Shown piece after piece: positions 47,754-57,116 of a DNA stretch of 64,000 nucleotides; within the stretch, counting starts at the first letter, position 1; each line of letters starts with the position of its first letter. A model generated the notes under the pieces. The model was not told the DNA's origin and did no database searches. It saw nothing but the letters and a program-made list of their open reading frames with translations. The position numbers were made by a program, and so were the translations under genes. Origin of the DNA: Gimesia benthica (GTDB lineage: Bacteria; Planctomycetota; Planctomycetia; Planctomycetales; Planctomycetaceae); NCBI RefSeq assembly GCF_009720525.1, contig NZ_CP043930.1:3876501-3940500 (forward strand), in the 5' to 3' direction.

Positions 47754-50555
47754 ATGTCACACGCTAAGACGTCGGAACTTCTGAATGAAGTGACCCGCCT
47801 CCGCCGCCGTGTCGGAGAACTGGAGCAGGAGCATCGCAGGATTGATTCTGCAGAAAAACCTGTTACCAGGGGGCCCGTGGGGGGCGCCTCGTATCAGACA
47901 GGTCGGGATCATTCGTTGCTCGACGCGCTACCTTGTGCCGTCTGTGAATGCGACCTTTCGGGGGAAATCCTGTTTGCGAACACCACTTTTGCAGAGTTGC
48001 ATGGGTATCCGCAGGTCGAACTCAAAGGCAGGCATTATGCTGACCTGATTGCGGATCATCAGGATCATGATGCCTCTCGTCAACTACTCGAGCAATTAGC
48101 TGATGGACAGCTTTCGTCTCACTGTCAGGAGACGGTTCATCGTCGTCAGGACGGCAAAAGGATTCCGGTAGAGGTTAAGTGGCGCAGTCAGAGAGATGGT
48201 TCAGGCGCGGTTTCCGGGCTGCTGGCTGTCACAACAGAACGTCGCACGGATAAGTCCAGTCGGGGGCAGGAAGCAGACCTGGCCGGTCAGTATTTCAATC
48301 TGGTCCGTGAAATGATATTGGTCGTCGATGCTGATGAAAAAGTATCACTGATCAATCAGCAGGGTTGTCGGCTCATGGGTGGCGAAGAGGCCGAGATTCT
48401 AGGCAAGAACTGGTTCGATAATTTTCTACCCGCTGATAACCGGGAGGAAGTCCGTATTTTTTTTCACCAGTTTATGGAACAGGGGGCGGTTCAACCCGTC
48501 GAGTATTATGAAAACGATGTGTTGACAGTTGACGGAACGGTAAAACGGATCGCCTGGCACTTTTCGATTTTGCAGGATGAGTCAGGAACGAATATTGGGA
48601 CTCTCAATGTGGCCGTGGATATTACGGAACGGTTGGAAGAACAGCAGACGCTGCGCGAAAGCAGACAGATATTCCACCAGATTTCTGAGCATGTGCATGA
48701 GATGCTCTGGGTGAGTTCAGCTGACTTGCGAAAAATATTTTATGTCAGCCCGAAATATGAGGAGTTCTGGGGACAGCCCTGTCAGAGTATCTACGACGAT
48801 CCCACTATTTGGATCGAACGGATTCATCCCGACGATCTGGAATCCCTGATGGAGAGTATGAACCAGAAAATTCAAGGTGATTTTTCCAGTACGCATTTTC
48901 CCCAGTTCCGGGTCGTGCACCCGGATGGGAGTTTCCGCTGGCTGGAAGCTCGCTCCTTTCCCGTCTACAACGAACAGCATCAAGTGACCCGCATGGTCGG
49001 GATTGTTGAGGATATTACTCAGCGGAAGCAGGATGAAGCTGCGATTCTCAAAGAGAACGAACTGCTGGAAGAGCGTGTCCGTCAACGAACAACCCAGCTC
49101 GCACGTAAGACGGCTCAGTTGAAAGCATTATTTCAGGGGCTGCCCGACCAGGTACTGGTAATCAACCACGAGGGAGAGATCGTTAACTTTAATGGCAGAC
49201 ATCGGGAGTATCTATTTTCCAACAGGGATCTGTCGTCAGGTAGTAAGCTCAAGGAACTGCTTCTCGAAGAAATCAGGTTGCCGTTTACCGAAGCGATTCA
49301 ACGGGTGCAGGCAGACAGGAAACGGGCGTCGTTTGAATATCCACTGACGGTAGACGGTCAGCAGCGCTGGTGTCGGGCCCGGGTGCAGCCTTACCTGCAG
49401 GATGAGATTCTGATCATAGTTGAAGATATCAGCGAACAGAAAATGTCTGAAATCGAACTCAACAAGACGCATGATAAACTGTCCGAAGCACAACGACTTG
49501 CGCATATCGGTAGTTGGGAATGGGACGTTGCGGACGACTCTCTCTGGTGGTCGGAGGAAGTCTTCCGGATTTTTGATCTTCCTTCGGACACATTTCGACC
49601 CACTTATCCGTCCTTTCTCGAGACAATCCATCCGGAGGATCGGGGACTGTTGGAACGAGTTGTGGAGCAGTCGATTTTAAATGACCTGCCCTACAGTATC
49701 GAACATCGGATCATCCGTCCTGACGGGGAAGTGCGTTATGTACACGAACGGGGCGCCGTGAAAAAAGATACCAGGGGCAACGTCATCAGCATGCATGGGA
49801 CCGTGCAGGACATTACGGAACGGCAAATGGCCTCCAGCAAGATGCAGGAATACCGTGACATTCTGGCGCATGCTTCGCGGCTGGCGATCATGGGCGAACT
49901 GACGGCAGGCATTTCACACGAACTCAATCAACCGCTGACGGCAATGGCGAATTACAGTTCGGCCATGAAAACACGGATGGAGCAGGGGCAGGATGTTTCG
50001 GATCTGGTGCAGCGGATCGAAGCCCTCTCACATCGCTCAGGGAATATTGTCCGCCGATTGAAGTCGATGGCCGAAAAGCGACCACAGGAACTGATGCGGT
50101 TTAACATTCTGGACAGTATCCGCAGTACGCTACAGTTGATTGAATATGAATTGCGCCAGAAAAAGATCGATGTGCAGATGGCCGGCGAATCCCGAATGTC
50201 GGTGGTCTATGCGGACCGCGTGCAGATTGAGCAGGTGCTTTCCAACCTGTTTATAAATGCGATGGACGCGATGTCCGAGATGCCTGTATCACGCAGGTTG
50301 ACAATTGAAGTTGCGCCGGCTGGCGAATTCATGGTGCGGGTCACCGTCTCTGATAACGGTCCCGGAGTGCCTGACGATTTTGTCGGGCAGCTGTTTACGC
50401 CATTCACGACCAGTAAACAGGGCGGACTGGGAATCGGCCTGTCGCTCAGTCGCTCGCTGGTGGAGGCTTCGGGGGGCAAAATCTGTTACAGCCCGAAGTC
50501 GGACAGCGGTGCGTCGTTCGACGTGTTTCTACCCTGTCGTAAGATGGATGAGTGA
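47754..50555 (+). CDS. multi-PAS sensor histidine kinase
   Basis: A 933-residue soluble kinase with no membrane helix. After a short coiled coil (about 1-30) come about five PAS/PAC units: near 55-160, 175-290, 300-425 (EEFWGQPCQSIYDD), 455-560, and 585-695 (AHIGSWEWDVADDSLWWSEE, a PAS_3 type). PAC ends are VAVDITERLEE, VEDITQRKQDE, VEDISEQKMSE and VQDITERQM. HisKA follows with ELTAGISHELNQPLTAM (phosphoacceptor His near 720), then HATPase_c with LSNLFINAMDAM, DNGPGVPDDF and GGLGIGLSLSRSL. No response regulator is adjacent. FixL-like architecture suggests sensing of oxygen or redox, but no haem site is proven. Confidence 0.93.
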   Translation: MSHAKTSELLNEVTRLRRRVGELEQEHRRIDSAEKPVTRGPVGGASYQTGRDHSLLDALPCAVCECDLSGEILFANTTFAELHGYPQVELKGRHYADLIADHQDHDASRQLLEQLADGQLSSHCQETVHRRQDGKRIPVEVKWRSQRDGSGAVSGLLAVTTERRTDKSSRGQEADLAGQYFNLVREMILVVDADEKVSLINQQGCRLMGGEEAEILGKNWFDNFLPADNREEVRIFFHQFMEQGAVQPVEYYENDVLTVDGTVKRIAWHFSILQDESGTNIGTLNVAVDITERLEEQQTLRESRQIFHQISEHVHEMLWVSSADLRKIFYVSPKYEEFWGQPCQSIYDDPTIWIERIHPDDLESLMESMNQKIQGDFSSTHFPQFRVVHPDGSFRWLEARSFPVYNEQHQVTRMVGIVEDITQRKQDEAAILKENELLEERVRQRTTQLARKTAQLKALFQGLPDQVLVINHEGEIVNFNGRHREYLFSNRDLSSGSKLKELLLEEIRLPFTEAIQRVQADRKRASFEYPLTVDGQQRWCRARVQPYLQDEILIIVEDISEQKMSEIELNKTHDKLSEAQRLAHIGSWEWDVADDSLWWSEEVFRIFDLPSDTFRPTYPSFLETIHPEDRGLLERVVEQSILNDLPYSIEHRIIRPDGEVRYVHERGAVKKDTRGNVISMHGTVQDITERQMASSKMQEYRDILAHASRLAIMGELTAGISHELNQPLTAMANYSSAMKTRMEQGQDVSDLVQRIEALSHRSGNIVRRLKSMAEKRPQELMRFNILDSIRSTLQLIEYELRQKKIDVQMAGESRMSVVYADRVQIEQVLSNLFINAMDAMSEMPVSRRLTIEVAPAGEFMVRVTVSDNGPGVPDDFVGQLFTPFTTSKQGGLGIGLSLSRSLVEASGGKICYSPKSDSGASFDVFLPCRKMDE

Positions 50556-50690
50556 GCGGAAGCAGTCGTAACTTTACGGAGCTAAACGTCGTCAATTTTG
50601 CATCTTTGAAAAAGATCCTTCCCTCCTGCCAGTGAATTGCCTATAAACAAAGTGTCAGGTGTTTTGTTTATTTGTTGATTCGAGCGAGTC

Positions 50691-51743
50691 ATGCGGCACG
50701 GTTCTCACATCAATCCCCCCAACCGGTTTGAGTCGAAGTATGCCGAACCGGATCTGGAACAGCTGGAATGGGATGACGAATATCTCTCCCGGCCCCGGAG
50801 GATTGAATACCTGGACGATCATTCCAAGTCGATCGTAACCGAGAACGATTCGCCCGATCTCAACTTTCGCTTTAGCATCAATCCATATCGGGGTTGTGCG
50901 CATGGTTGCAGTTACTGTTACGCACGGCCCTTTCATGAATACCTGGGGTACAACGCGGGGCTGGACTTTGAAACGAAGATCATGGTCAAGCGGGATGCGC
51001 CAAAGCTGTTTCGGGACTTTCTGAGCCGCAGCGACTGGCAGCCCGAGCTGATTGCTTTTTCCGGCATCACGGACTGCTATCAGCCCGCGGAACGCGAGTT
51101 CCAGCTGACGCGACAATGTCTGGAAGTCGCGTCGGAAGCGAATCAACCGGTGGGGATCGTCACGAAGAATGCGCTCGTCGTGCGCGATCTGGATATTCTG
51201 CAATCGATGGCGCAGCGGTCGCTGGTGAATGTCAGCCTGTCGATCACGACGCTCGATCCGGAGCTGGCCCGCGAGATGGAACCCCGTACCAGTATTCCAG
51301 CGGCCCGCTTGCGGGCGATTCGCGAGCTCTCCGCGGCGGGAGTGCCGACGAAGGTGATGGTCTCGCCGATTATTGCCGGTTTGAACGATCATGAAATCCC
51401 TGCGATTCTGCAAGCGGCGAAAGAGGCGGGCGCGCGCTCGGCCAGTTATATCATGCTCCGCCTGCCGCTGACGGTGGAGCCGGTGTTCCTGGAATGGCTG
51501 GAGCGGACGCAACCCACGCGGAAGGAGCGGGTCATCAGCCGGATCCGACAGACGCGGGACGGGAAGCTCAACAGCGCCGAGTTCGGCACGCGGATTCGTG
51601 GCACCGGTGAGATCTCTGAGCAGATTGGCAATCTGTTTCAGGTCTTCGCGCGCAAGCATGGTCTGGATGAGCGGTTGCCGCCGTTGGACTTTACGCAGTT
51701 CCGTCCGCCGACAACGGGCAAAGGACAACAGTGGTTGTTTTGA
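50691..51743 (+). CDS. PA0069-family radical SAM protein
   Basis: A 350-residue radical SAM enzyme. The 4Fe-4S cluster motif is C-x3-C-x2-C in RGCAHGCSYCYARPFHEY; FSGITDCYQPAEREFQLTRQ and VTKNALVVRDLDIL are typical of the PA0069/Rv2578c group, relatives of spore photoproduct lyase. The N-terminal RFESKYAEPDLEQLEWDDEY and C-terminal QWLF match family ends. The group is widespread but its reaction is not established; DNA-repair-like chemistry is a guess. It is 13 bp upstream of the LRR gene. Confidence 0.9.
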   Translation: MRHGSHINPPNRFESKYAEPDLEQLEWDDEYLSRPRRIEYLDDHSKSIVTENDSPDLNFRFSINPYRGCAHGCSYCYARPFHEYLGYNAGLDFETKIMVKRDAPKLFRDFLSRSDWQPELIAFSGITDCYQPAEREFQLTRQCLEVASEANQPVGIVTKNALVVRDLDILQSMAQRSLVNVSLSITTLDPELAREMEPRTSIPAARLRAIRELSAAGVPTKVMVSPIIAGLNDHEIPAILQAAKEAGARSASYIMLRLPLTVEPVFLEWLERTQPTRKERVISRIRQTRDGKLNSAEFGTRIRGTGEISEQIGNLFQVFARKHGLDERLPPLDFTQFRPPTTGKGQQWLF

Positions 51744-51756
51744 GGGAGCCTCTGCA

Positions 51757-52968
51757 ATGACCCAACCCGAACCCAACCAGAAGCGCGTGAGCCGCCTGCG
51801 TTGGGTCTGGCGTGGAATCGGGCTGGTGGTTGTGGCGGGTCTGGTGCTGTTTGTCGTGCCTGGGATTCGGCACAGCCGGGCAATTCAACAGTTGAAATCG
51901 AATCCGAAAATTACGATCGAATCGGAGCCGAATTGGGTATTGGGCCAGTTGCCTTATGCCTGTCAGAACTGGGTTCAGGGGAATGTGAGCCAAGAGGTTT
52001 GGAACTCATTGCAGCGGCCCTTCGAAATCAACTGCAGTCAACAGGCACTCAGTGACTCCGACCTGGCTGCCATCGGTCGTATGACGAATCTGAAATTTAT
52101 CGATTTGAGTGACGCTACGTTCTCTGAGAAGGGTTTTTCTCAACTGGCGGGTCTGCACAAATTGAGGGCACTGGTCCTGAACGGATCGAGTATCAATGAT
52201 GCGGGGCTGTCGCATCTCGAAGGGTTCGCAGAGCTGGAGACTCTCGTGCTGGGGAACACCGCGATCAGTGATCGTGGTCTGCAGCATCTTCAGAACCTGC
52301 GCCGACTGGAGTTTTTAGATTTACATGAGACCGCAATCAGTGATGCCGGCCTGATAAATCTGAAGCGGCTTGACAACCTGCAGCGCATTACATTGTTTCG
52401 GACTCAAGTCAGCGATCAAGGGTTGATCCATCTTGCGGGGCTGAAGCAACTGTCGGGGCTCTATCTGACGGGCACTCAAGTGACGGATGCGGGACTGGCC
52501 CATCTGCGAGAGTTAACCAATCTGTATGAGCTTGGCCTGAACGAGACCCGAATCACAGATGCAGGACTGAGACATCTGGCCGGTCTGAAGGCACTGCGAA
52601 TCCTGGATCTTAATCAGACTCAGATCAGTGATGCAGGGCTGCAGGAACTGGAAGAGCTCACAAAGCTGGAATTTCTTTTCCTGGGGGGAACACAGGCCGG
52701 GAATGCAGGGTTAGAAATTATCTCGAAACTTCCTCAGTTGCAGATCCTGGTAATGTCTGAGACGCCAGTGACTGATGACGACCTGGTTCAATTAGAGACT
52801 CTCAAGAATCTCACGCGGCTCAATCTGAATCAGACCGGGATCACGGATGCAGGTCTGGTGCATCTGGAGGGCCTGACCAGACTGAGTTCACTTTATACGG
52901 AGAACACCCGAGTCACCTCCGCGGGCCTGGCCCGGTTGCGTAAGAAGTTGCCGAAACTTACTGATTGA
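51757..52968 (+). CDS. membrane-anchored leucine-rich-repeat protein
   Basis: A 403-residue protein with an N-terminal anchor (about 20-38, GIGLVVVAGLVLFVVPG) and about 12 tandem 24-residue leucine-rich repeats of the form L-x2-L-x2-L-x-L-x2-T-x-I-[ST]-D-x-G-L-x2-L (LNQTQISDAGLQELEELTKL). This is the cysteine-free bacterial LRR type common in planctomycetes, expected to form a curved binding surface outside the membrane. ATG at 51757. Its 3' end lies 17 bp from the probable true stop of the convergent BNR gene. Confidence 0.85.
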   Translation: MTQPEPNQKRVSRLRWVWRGIGLVVVAGLVLFVVPGIRHSRAIQQLKSNPKITIESEPNWVLGQLPYACQNWVQGNVSQEVWNSLQRPFEINCSQQALSDSDLAAIGRMTNLKFIDLSDATFSEKGFSQLAGLHKLRALVLNGSSINDAGLSHLEGFAELETLVLGNTAISDRGLQHLQNLRRLEFLDLHETAISDAGLINLKRLDNLQRITLFRTQVSDQGLIHLAGLKQLSGLYLTGTQVTDAGLAHLRELTNLYELGLNETRITDAGLRHLAGLKALRILDLNQTQISDAGLQELEELTKLEFLFLGGTQAGNAGLEIISKLPQLQILVMSETPVTDDDLVQLETLKNLTRLNLNQTGITDAGLVHLEGLTRLSSLYTENTRVTSAGLARLRKKLPKLTD

Positions 52969-54101
52969 GTTTCGCTATGGCTGATTACGCTTTGGCGAAC
53001 CTTACGCAGTAGATGGGGGGGGAGGTTGCTGGAGATGGTTTGCCAGGAGTCGCCGCCGTCTTCTGAGATCCAGAGGTTACCGGTGGTGCTGCCTACGGCG
53101 AGGACGTCGCCGCTGTCATCCACGTCCAGGGCGTGGCGGTAGACGATATCGTAACTCTTACCTGTTGGCAGGCCTTTGGTGAGGACCTGTGAGGTCTGGC
53201 CGCCGTCCGTGGTGCGGGCGATGACGAACTTGCCTCCGACGGGAACGCGGTTCTCGTCTTTGACCGCGGGAACGAACCAGGCAGTATCGGGACGCTGCGG
53301 ATGGACAGCGACCGCGAAACCGAACTTCGAAGGCTGGATGCCCTCGATGGCGTGCCAGGATTGAATGCCGTCCGTGGTGCGAAACACGCCGTTATGATGT
53401 TGAACCCAACAGGTGTCCGGTCGCGAGGGGGACTGCACCATGCGGTGCGGGTCCTGCACGTTGGGATTATCGGCCTGTTCGGGGGGCATGTAATCGGCGA
53501 ACATGCCGGTGGTCTGACAGTTCCAGGTGGTGCCGTCGTCCTGGGTCACCCAGACGCCACCACAGGAGATGGCGACTGCGACCTGCTGACTGTTCTTCGG
53601 ATGCACGCAAATGGAGTGAATGCCGGGATCGTCTTTGCCGCCGCCGAACCATTGCATCCGCTCGGGAGCATTCCACAATGATTCGACCAGCTGCCAGCTG
53701 GTGCCGGCATCGTCGGAGCGGAACAGTCCGCCGGGAATGGTGCCGCACCAGAGGCGGTCGGGCTGATCGCGGCCCCCGGTTTCCAGCGACCAGATTTCAT
53801 TCAGGCTGGCGGGCTTCGGTTCTCCGTTGGCGGTAAACGGGTCTGCCCCTTTAACGGCGCCCTCCGGATAAGCGGGAGGTGTGAGTTCTTCCCAGATCGC
53901 TCCCTGGTCGCTGCTGCGGTGCAGTTTTACGCCGAAGTGTCCGTGGTTCAAAGCGGCATAGGTCATCCCGTTACGGGGATTATGCAGCGACATCGAGACG
54001 TGGGCACCTTCGAAATCGTGTCGACCGATAGACCATCGCCCAGAGTGTCGTTTGAGATGAAACAGACCTTTGCGTGTGGCGACGTGCAGTCGAGCGCTCA
54101 T
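52893..54101 (-). CDS. BNR/sialidase-like repeat protein, C terminus frameshifted
   Basis: A protein of about 402 residues with BNR/Asp-box beta-propeller repeats (SSDQGAIWEELTP, SDDAGTSWQLVES, TQDDGTTWNCQT, TTDGIQSWHAIEG, SEDGGDSWQTISS) and no signal peptide. The last 36 residues (HLLRKVRQSVISH...) do not fit the propeller. Removing one base from the run of eight C residues (G at 53015-53022) gives NLPPIYCVRFAKA and a stop at 52985, which ends just before the LRR gene and avoids the 76-bp antisense overlap. It forms a unit with the MoaD/ThiS-like gene. Function unknown. Confidence 0.75.
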   Translation of the reverse strand: MSARLHVATRKGLFHLKRHSGRWSIGRHDFEGAHVSMSLHNPRNGMTYAALNHGHFGVKLHRSSDQGAIWEELTPPAYPEGAVKGADPFTANGEPKPASLNEIWSLETGGRDQPDRLWCGTIPGGLFRSDDAGTSWQLVESLWNAPERMQWFGGGKDDPGIHSICVHPKNSQQVAVAISCGGVWVTQDDGTTWNCQTTGMFADYMPPEQADNPNVQDPHRMVQSPSRPDTCWVQHHNGVFRTTDGIQSWHAIEGIQPSKFGFAVAVHPQRPDTAWFVPAVKDENRVPVGGKFVIARTTDGGQTSQVLTKGLPTGKSYDIVYRHALDVDDSGDVLAVGSTTGNLWISEDGGDSWQTISSNLPPHLLRKVRQSVISHSETQSVSFGNFLRNRARPAEVTRVFSV

Positions 54102-54151
54102 GCCGACACCTTTCTTTTGTGAATTCAGAGAGCCGAGAATTGAGGTTTAAA

Positions 54152-54421
54152 TTAACCGCCGGAGAGTGCCTGCATCACGTAAAGTTCACTGTCTGTCGAG
54201 ACGGCATCGCTGAGATGAACCCGGTCGACGATGGTTTTGCCGTCGATAAAAATCACCATATGCTGCCGCAGCCGATTCTGGTCGTCGAGAACGTAACCCC
54301 TTAGCTGCTGTTGATTTTCAAACACCTGGTCCAGTGCTTCACGTACGGAAGTACCGGAGACCTCCGCTGCAGCGCAGGCCAGGTGGCGTTCCAGGTTGGG
54401 GGTAAAACAGACTCGAGCCAT
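54152..54421 (-). CDS. MoaD/ThiS-like sulfur-carrier protein
   Basis: An 89-residue beta-grasp protein ending in ALSGG; the C-terminal Gly-Gly is the site that becomes a thiocarboxylate or adenylate in MoaD, ThiS and related carriers. Other marks are FTPNLERHL at the start, TSVREALDQVFEN, and FIDGKTIVDRVHLSDAV. No moaE or thi genes are near. It is 50 bp upstream of the BNR-repeat gene on the same strand, an association seen in other bacteria (from memory). Confidence 0.8.
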   Translation of the reverse strand: MARVCFTPNLERHLACAAAEVSGTSVREALDQVFENQQQLRGYVLDDQNRLRQHMVIFIDGKTIVDRVHLSDAVSTDSELYVMQALSGG

Positions 54422-54638
54422 AACCCGGGTATGCTAATCTGAACATTAATTTCAGGCAAGCAGAAATCCTGTGTGAAACGATGATATCAGTCAAAGTGCA
54501 TCTTTCCGGCAATTGTCCGCCGATTCTGTCGGGGAGGATCGACATTCCGAAACCGGCGGGGGTAAAATGGCGTAACGTGCGCGGTTTTCGCCGCGATGGA
54601 ATCATAGCTTCAATCATTCCAACAACTGAGTGCTAATC

Positions 54639-57116
54639 ATGAGTATGACCCTCCCCGCATCCCTGCAGCGTTGCTTCCTCTCCCTGACCACAGCCGCCGG
54701 CCTGCTCTGTTTCTCTGCCGGACCCGTGTTGAGTGCCGACAAGACCGAGGCGACAAAAGAGAAGTCAGCCGAAGCCGAGTCGACCGCCAAGGACTCTGCT
54801 GAGTCGGACGACGTGCTGGCGGGCCATTCGTATCATGGTGAAGTCTTCAACGAGGGACCGCGGCGGGCTGCTTACCTGATGGGAGGCACGGGCGATGTGC
54901 ACTTCGACGTGACAGTCAAGAATCCGGAAGCACAGAAGTTCCTGGACCAGGGGCTGGGACAGCTGCACGGGTTCTGGTACCTGGAAGCCGAGCGTTCCTT
55001 CCGGCATGCGGCCAATCTCGACAAAGACTGCGCGATGGCCTTCTGGGGCGCTGCGATGTGCAACCTGAAAAACGAGAAGCGGGCCAAGGGGTTCATCGAA
55101 GAAGCAAACAAACGGCTCGACAAGATCACGCCGCGCGAGAAGAAATATATCAAAGCGCTGGAAGACTACATCAATGCCGACAAGAAAAAGAGCAAGGAGC
55201 GCAATGAAGCATATACCAAAGCGCTGGAAGACCTGATCATCGAATATCCCGATGACCTGGAAGCCAAGGCGTTCCTGGCGGTGCACCTGTATCAATCGCG
55301 GTCTGCCAGCACGAGCTATGTGGCGGCGGAAGCATTGCTGCAGGACATTTTCGCTAAGAACCCGATGCACCCTGCCCACCACTATCGAATTCATCTATGG
55401 GATCATCGCAAGCCGGAGATGGCGTTGACCTCGGCAGCGAACTGCGGTCAGTCCTCCCCCGGAATCGCCCACATGTGGCACATGCCCGGTCACATTTATT
55501 CGCGGCTCAAACGCTACCAGGATGCGGTCTGGCAGCAGGAAGCTTCGGCTCGTGTGGACCACGCCCACATGATGCGGGATGCGGTCATGCCGGACCAGAT
55601 TCACAACTATGCCCACAACAACGAATGGCTGATCCGCAACCTGATTTTCATTGGTCGCGTGCACGATGCTGTGGATCTGGCGAAGAATATGATCTCACTG
55701 CCTCAGCACCCTAAATACAACACACTCAAAAAACGGGGGAGTGCCAAGTACGGACGCATGCGTCTGCTGCAGGTGCTGCGCACCTACGAACTGTGGGACG
55801 ATATTATTGCACTCAGCCAGACACCTTACCTGGAGCCGACCGAAGAGGAAGACGAACAGCTGAATCGCCTGCGTTACCTGGGACTGGCTTATTTCCAGAG
55901 TGGTCGCGCTTCCGAGGGGGAGCAGGTGATCGCACAACTGCAGAAACGGTTAGAGACTCTGGAGACTGAGAAAACCAAAGCGGAGGCCGACGCAGAGCAG
56001 AAAGTAAAGAATCCCGAGAAAGCCGACGACAAGCAGACGGACGAAAAGTCTGACCCCAAAACAGACGAGAAAAAAGACGCAAAAAAAGACGAGAAGGCCG
56101 ATTCCAAAAAGAAAGCCGCCCCGACCGAGAAGGACATCAAAGCGGCGAAAGAAAAAGCGGGTAAGCCGTTTGTGGCCCGCATCAAGAAAGTACAGAAACA
56201 CATCGATGCCCTGCAGGGGCACCAGGCGATCGCAGCGGGTGACTTCAAGAAAGGACACGAGCTGCTGAAGAAAGCCGGTGGTGCCGACGACGTTTACCTG
56301 ATTGTCGTTCAATGGAAATCAGGCGATGCGGAAAAAGCAGAGAAGGCCCTGCGGAAGCTGATCGGTTCGCATAAGAACGAAGTGCAGCCCCAGGCGACTC
56401 TGGTCGAACTGCTCTGGCAGTCCGGCAAGAAGGAAGAGGCGAAGAAAGAGTTTGACAAGCTGAGAAAGCTGTCTGCCACCATCGACCTGGATGTGCCCCT
56501 CTTCACTCGACTGGCGCCGGTCGCCGAGGCTGCCGGTTATGCTGGAGACTGGCGGATTGAAAACAAACTGGCCAGCGATGTCGGCGATCGCCCCGATCTG
56601 AAAACCCTGGGACCGTTCCGCTGGGAACCCTCCCCTGCCCCGACCTGGCAGCTCAAAGATGCGAAAGGCCAGCTCCGCAGTTCCGATGAGTTCAAGGGCA
56701 AGCCGCATGTGTTGATCTTTTATCTCGGTTACAGCTGTCTGCACTGTGCGCAGCAGTTGCAGGCTTTCGCTCCGATGGTCAAGGAGTTCGAGCAGGCCGG
56801 TTTCCCGCTGATGGCGATCAGCACTGACGACCAGGAAGGTCTGAAGACGTCCATCAAGAATTACGACAAAGGGGATTTGCCGATCCCGCTGTTTTCAAAC
56901 AGCAAGCTGGATGTGTTTAAGTCGTTCCATGTCTACGACGATTTCGAAAAGCAGCCCCTGCACGGTACTTTCATTATCGATGCGAAAGGGAACGTCGTCT
57001 GGCAGGATATCAGCTACGAACCGTTTATGGATCCCGAGTTCGTATTGAAAGAAGCAAAACGCCTGCTGCCGCAGCACGGTGGTAAAGAAGAGCTGAGTGC
57101 CGTTTCCGGGAAGTGA
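54639..57116 (+). CDS. exported TPR protein with C-terminal peroxiredoxin (AhpC/TSA) domain
   Basis: An 825-residue exported protein. A signal peptide (LTTAAGLLCFSAGPVLSA) is followed by a helical TPR-like region (about 75-440) with AHMWHMPGHIYSRLKRYQDA and YAHNNEWLIRNLIF. A low-complexity Lys/Asp/Glu segment (about 450-510, TDEKKDAKKDEKADSKKKAA) and more TPR units follow, then a thioredoxin-fold domain (about 670-810) with SCLHC in place of the usual resolving motif, and TFIIDAKGNVVW. It probably acts in extracytoplasmic redox or peroxide chemistry. ATG at 54639 is chosen; ATG at 54645 is also possible. Confidence 0.82.
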   Translation: MSMTLPASLQRCFLSLTTAAGLLCFSAGPVLSADKTEATKEKSAEAESTAKDSAESDDVLAGHSYHGEVFNEGPRRAAYLMGGTGDVHFDVTVKNPEAQKFLDQGLGQLHGFWYLEAERSFRHAANLDKDCAMAFWGAAMCNLKNEKRAKGFIEEANKRLDKITPREKKYIKALEDYINADKKKSKERNEAYTKALEDLIIEYPDDLEAKAFLAVHLYQSRSASTSYVAAEALLQDIFAKNPMHPAHHYRIHLWDHRKPEMALTSAANCGQSSPGIAHMWHMPGHIYSRLKRYQDAVWQQEASARVDHAHMMRDAVMPDQIHNYAHNNEWLIRNLIFIGRVHDAVDLAKNMISLPQHPKYNTLKKRGSAKYGRMRLLQVLRTYELWDDIIALSQTPYLEPTEEEDEQLNRLRYLGLAYFQSGRASEGEQVIAQLQKRLETLETEKTKAEADAEQKVKNPEKADDKQTDEKSDPKTDEKKDAKKDEKADSKKKAAPTEKDIKAAKEKAGKPFVARIKKVQKHIDALQGHQAIAAGDFKKGHELLKKAGGADDVYLIVVQWKSGDAEKAEKALRKLIGSHKNEVQPQATLVELLWQSGKKEEAKKEFDKLRKLSATIDLDVPLFTRLAPVAEAAGYAGDWRIENKLASDVGDRPDLKTLGPFRWEPSPAPTWQLKDAKGQLRSSDEFKGKPHVLIFYLGYSCLHCAQQLQAFAPMVKEFEQAGFPLMAISTDDQEGLKTSIKNYDKGDLPIPLFSNSKLDVFKSFHVYDDFEKQPLHGTFIIDAKGNVVWQDISYEPFMDPEFVLKEAKRLLPQHGGKEELSAVSGK

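Noticed and set aside
50655-51776. 373-codon minus-strand frame antisense to the radical SAM gene
   Set aside because: The plus strand carries an intact CxxxCxxC enzyme; the antisense product is Arg/His/Gln-rich, typical of shadow frames.
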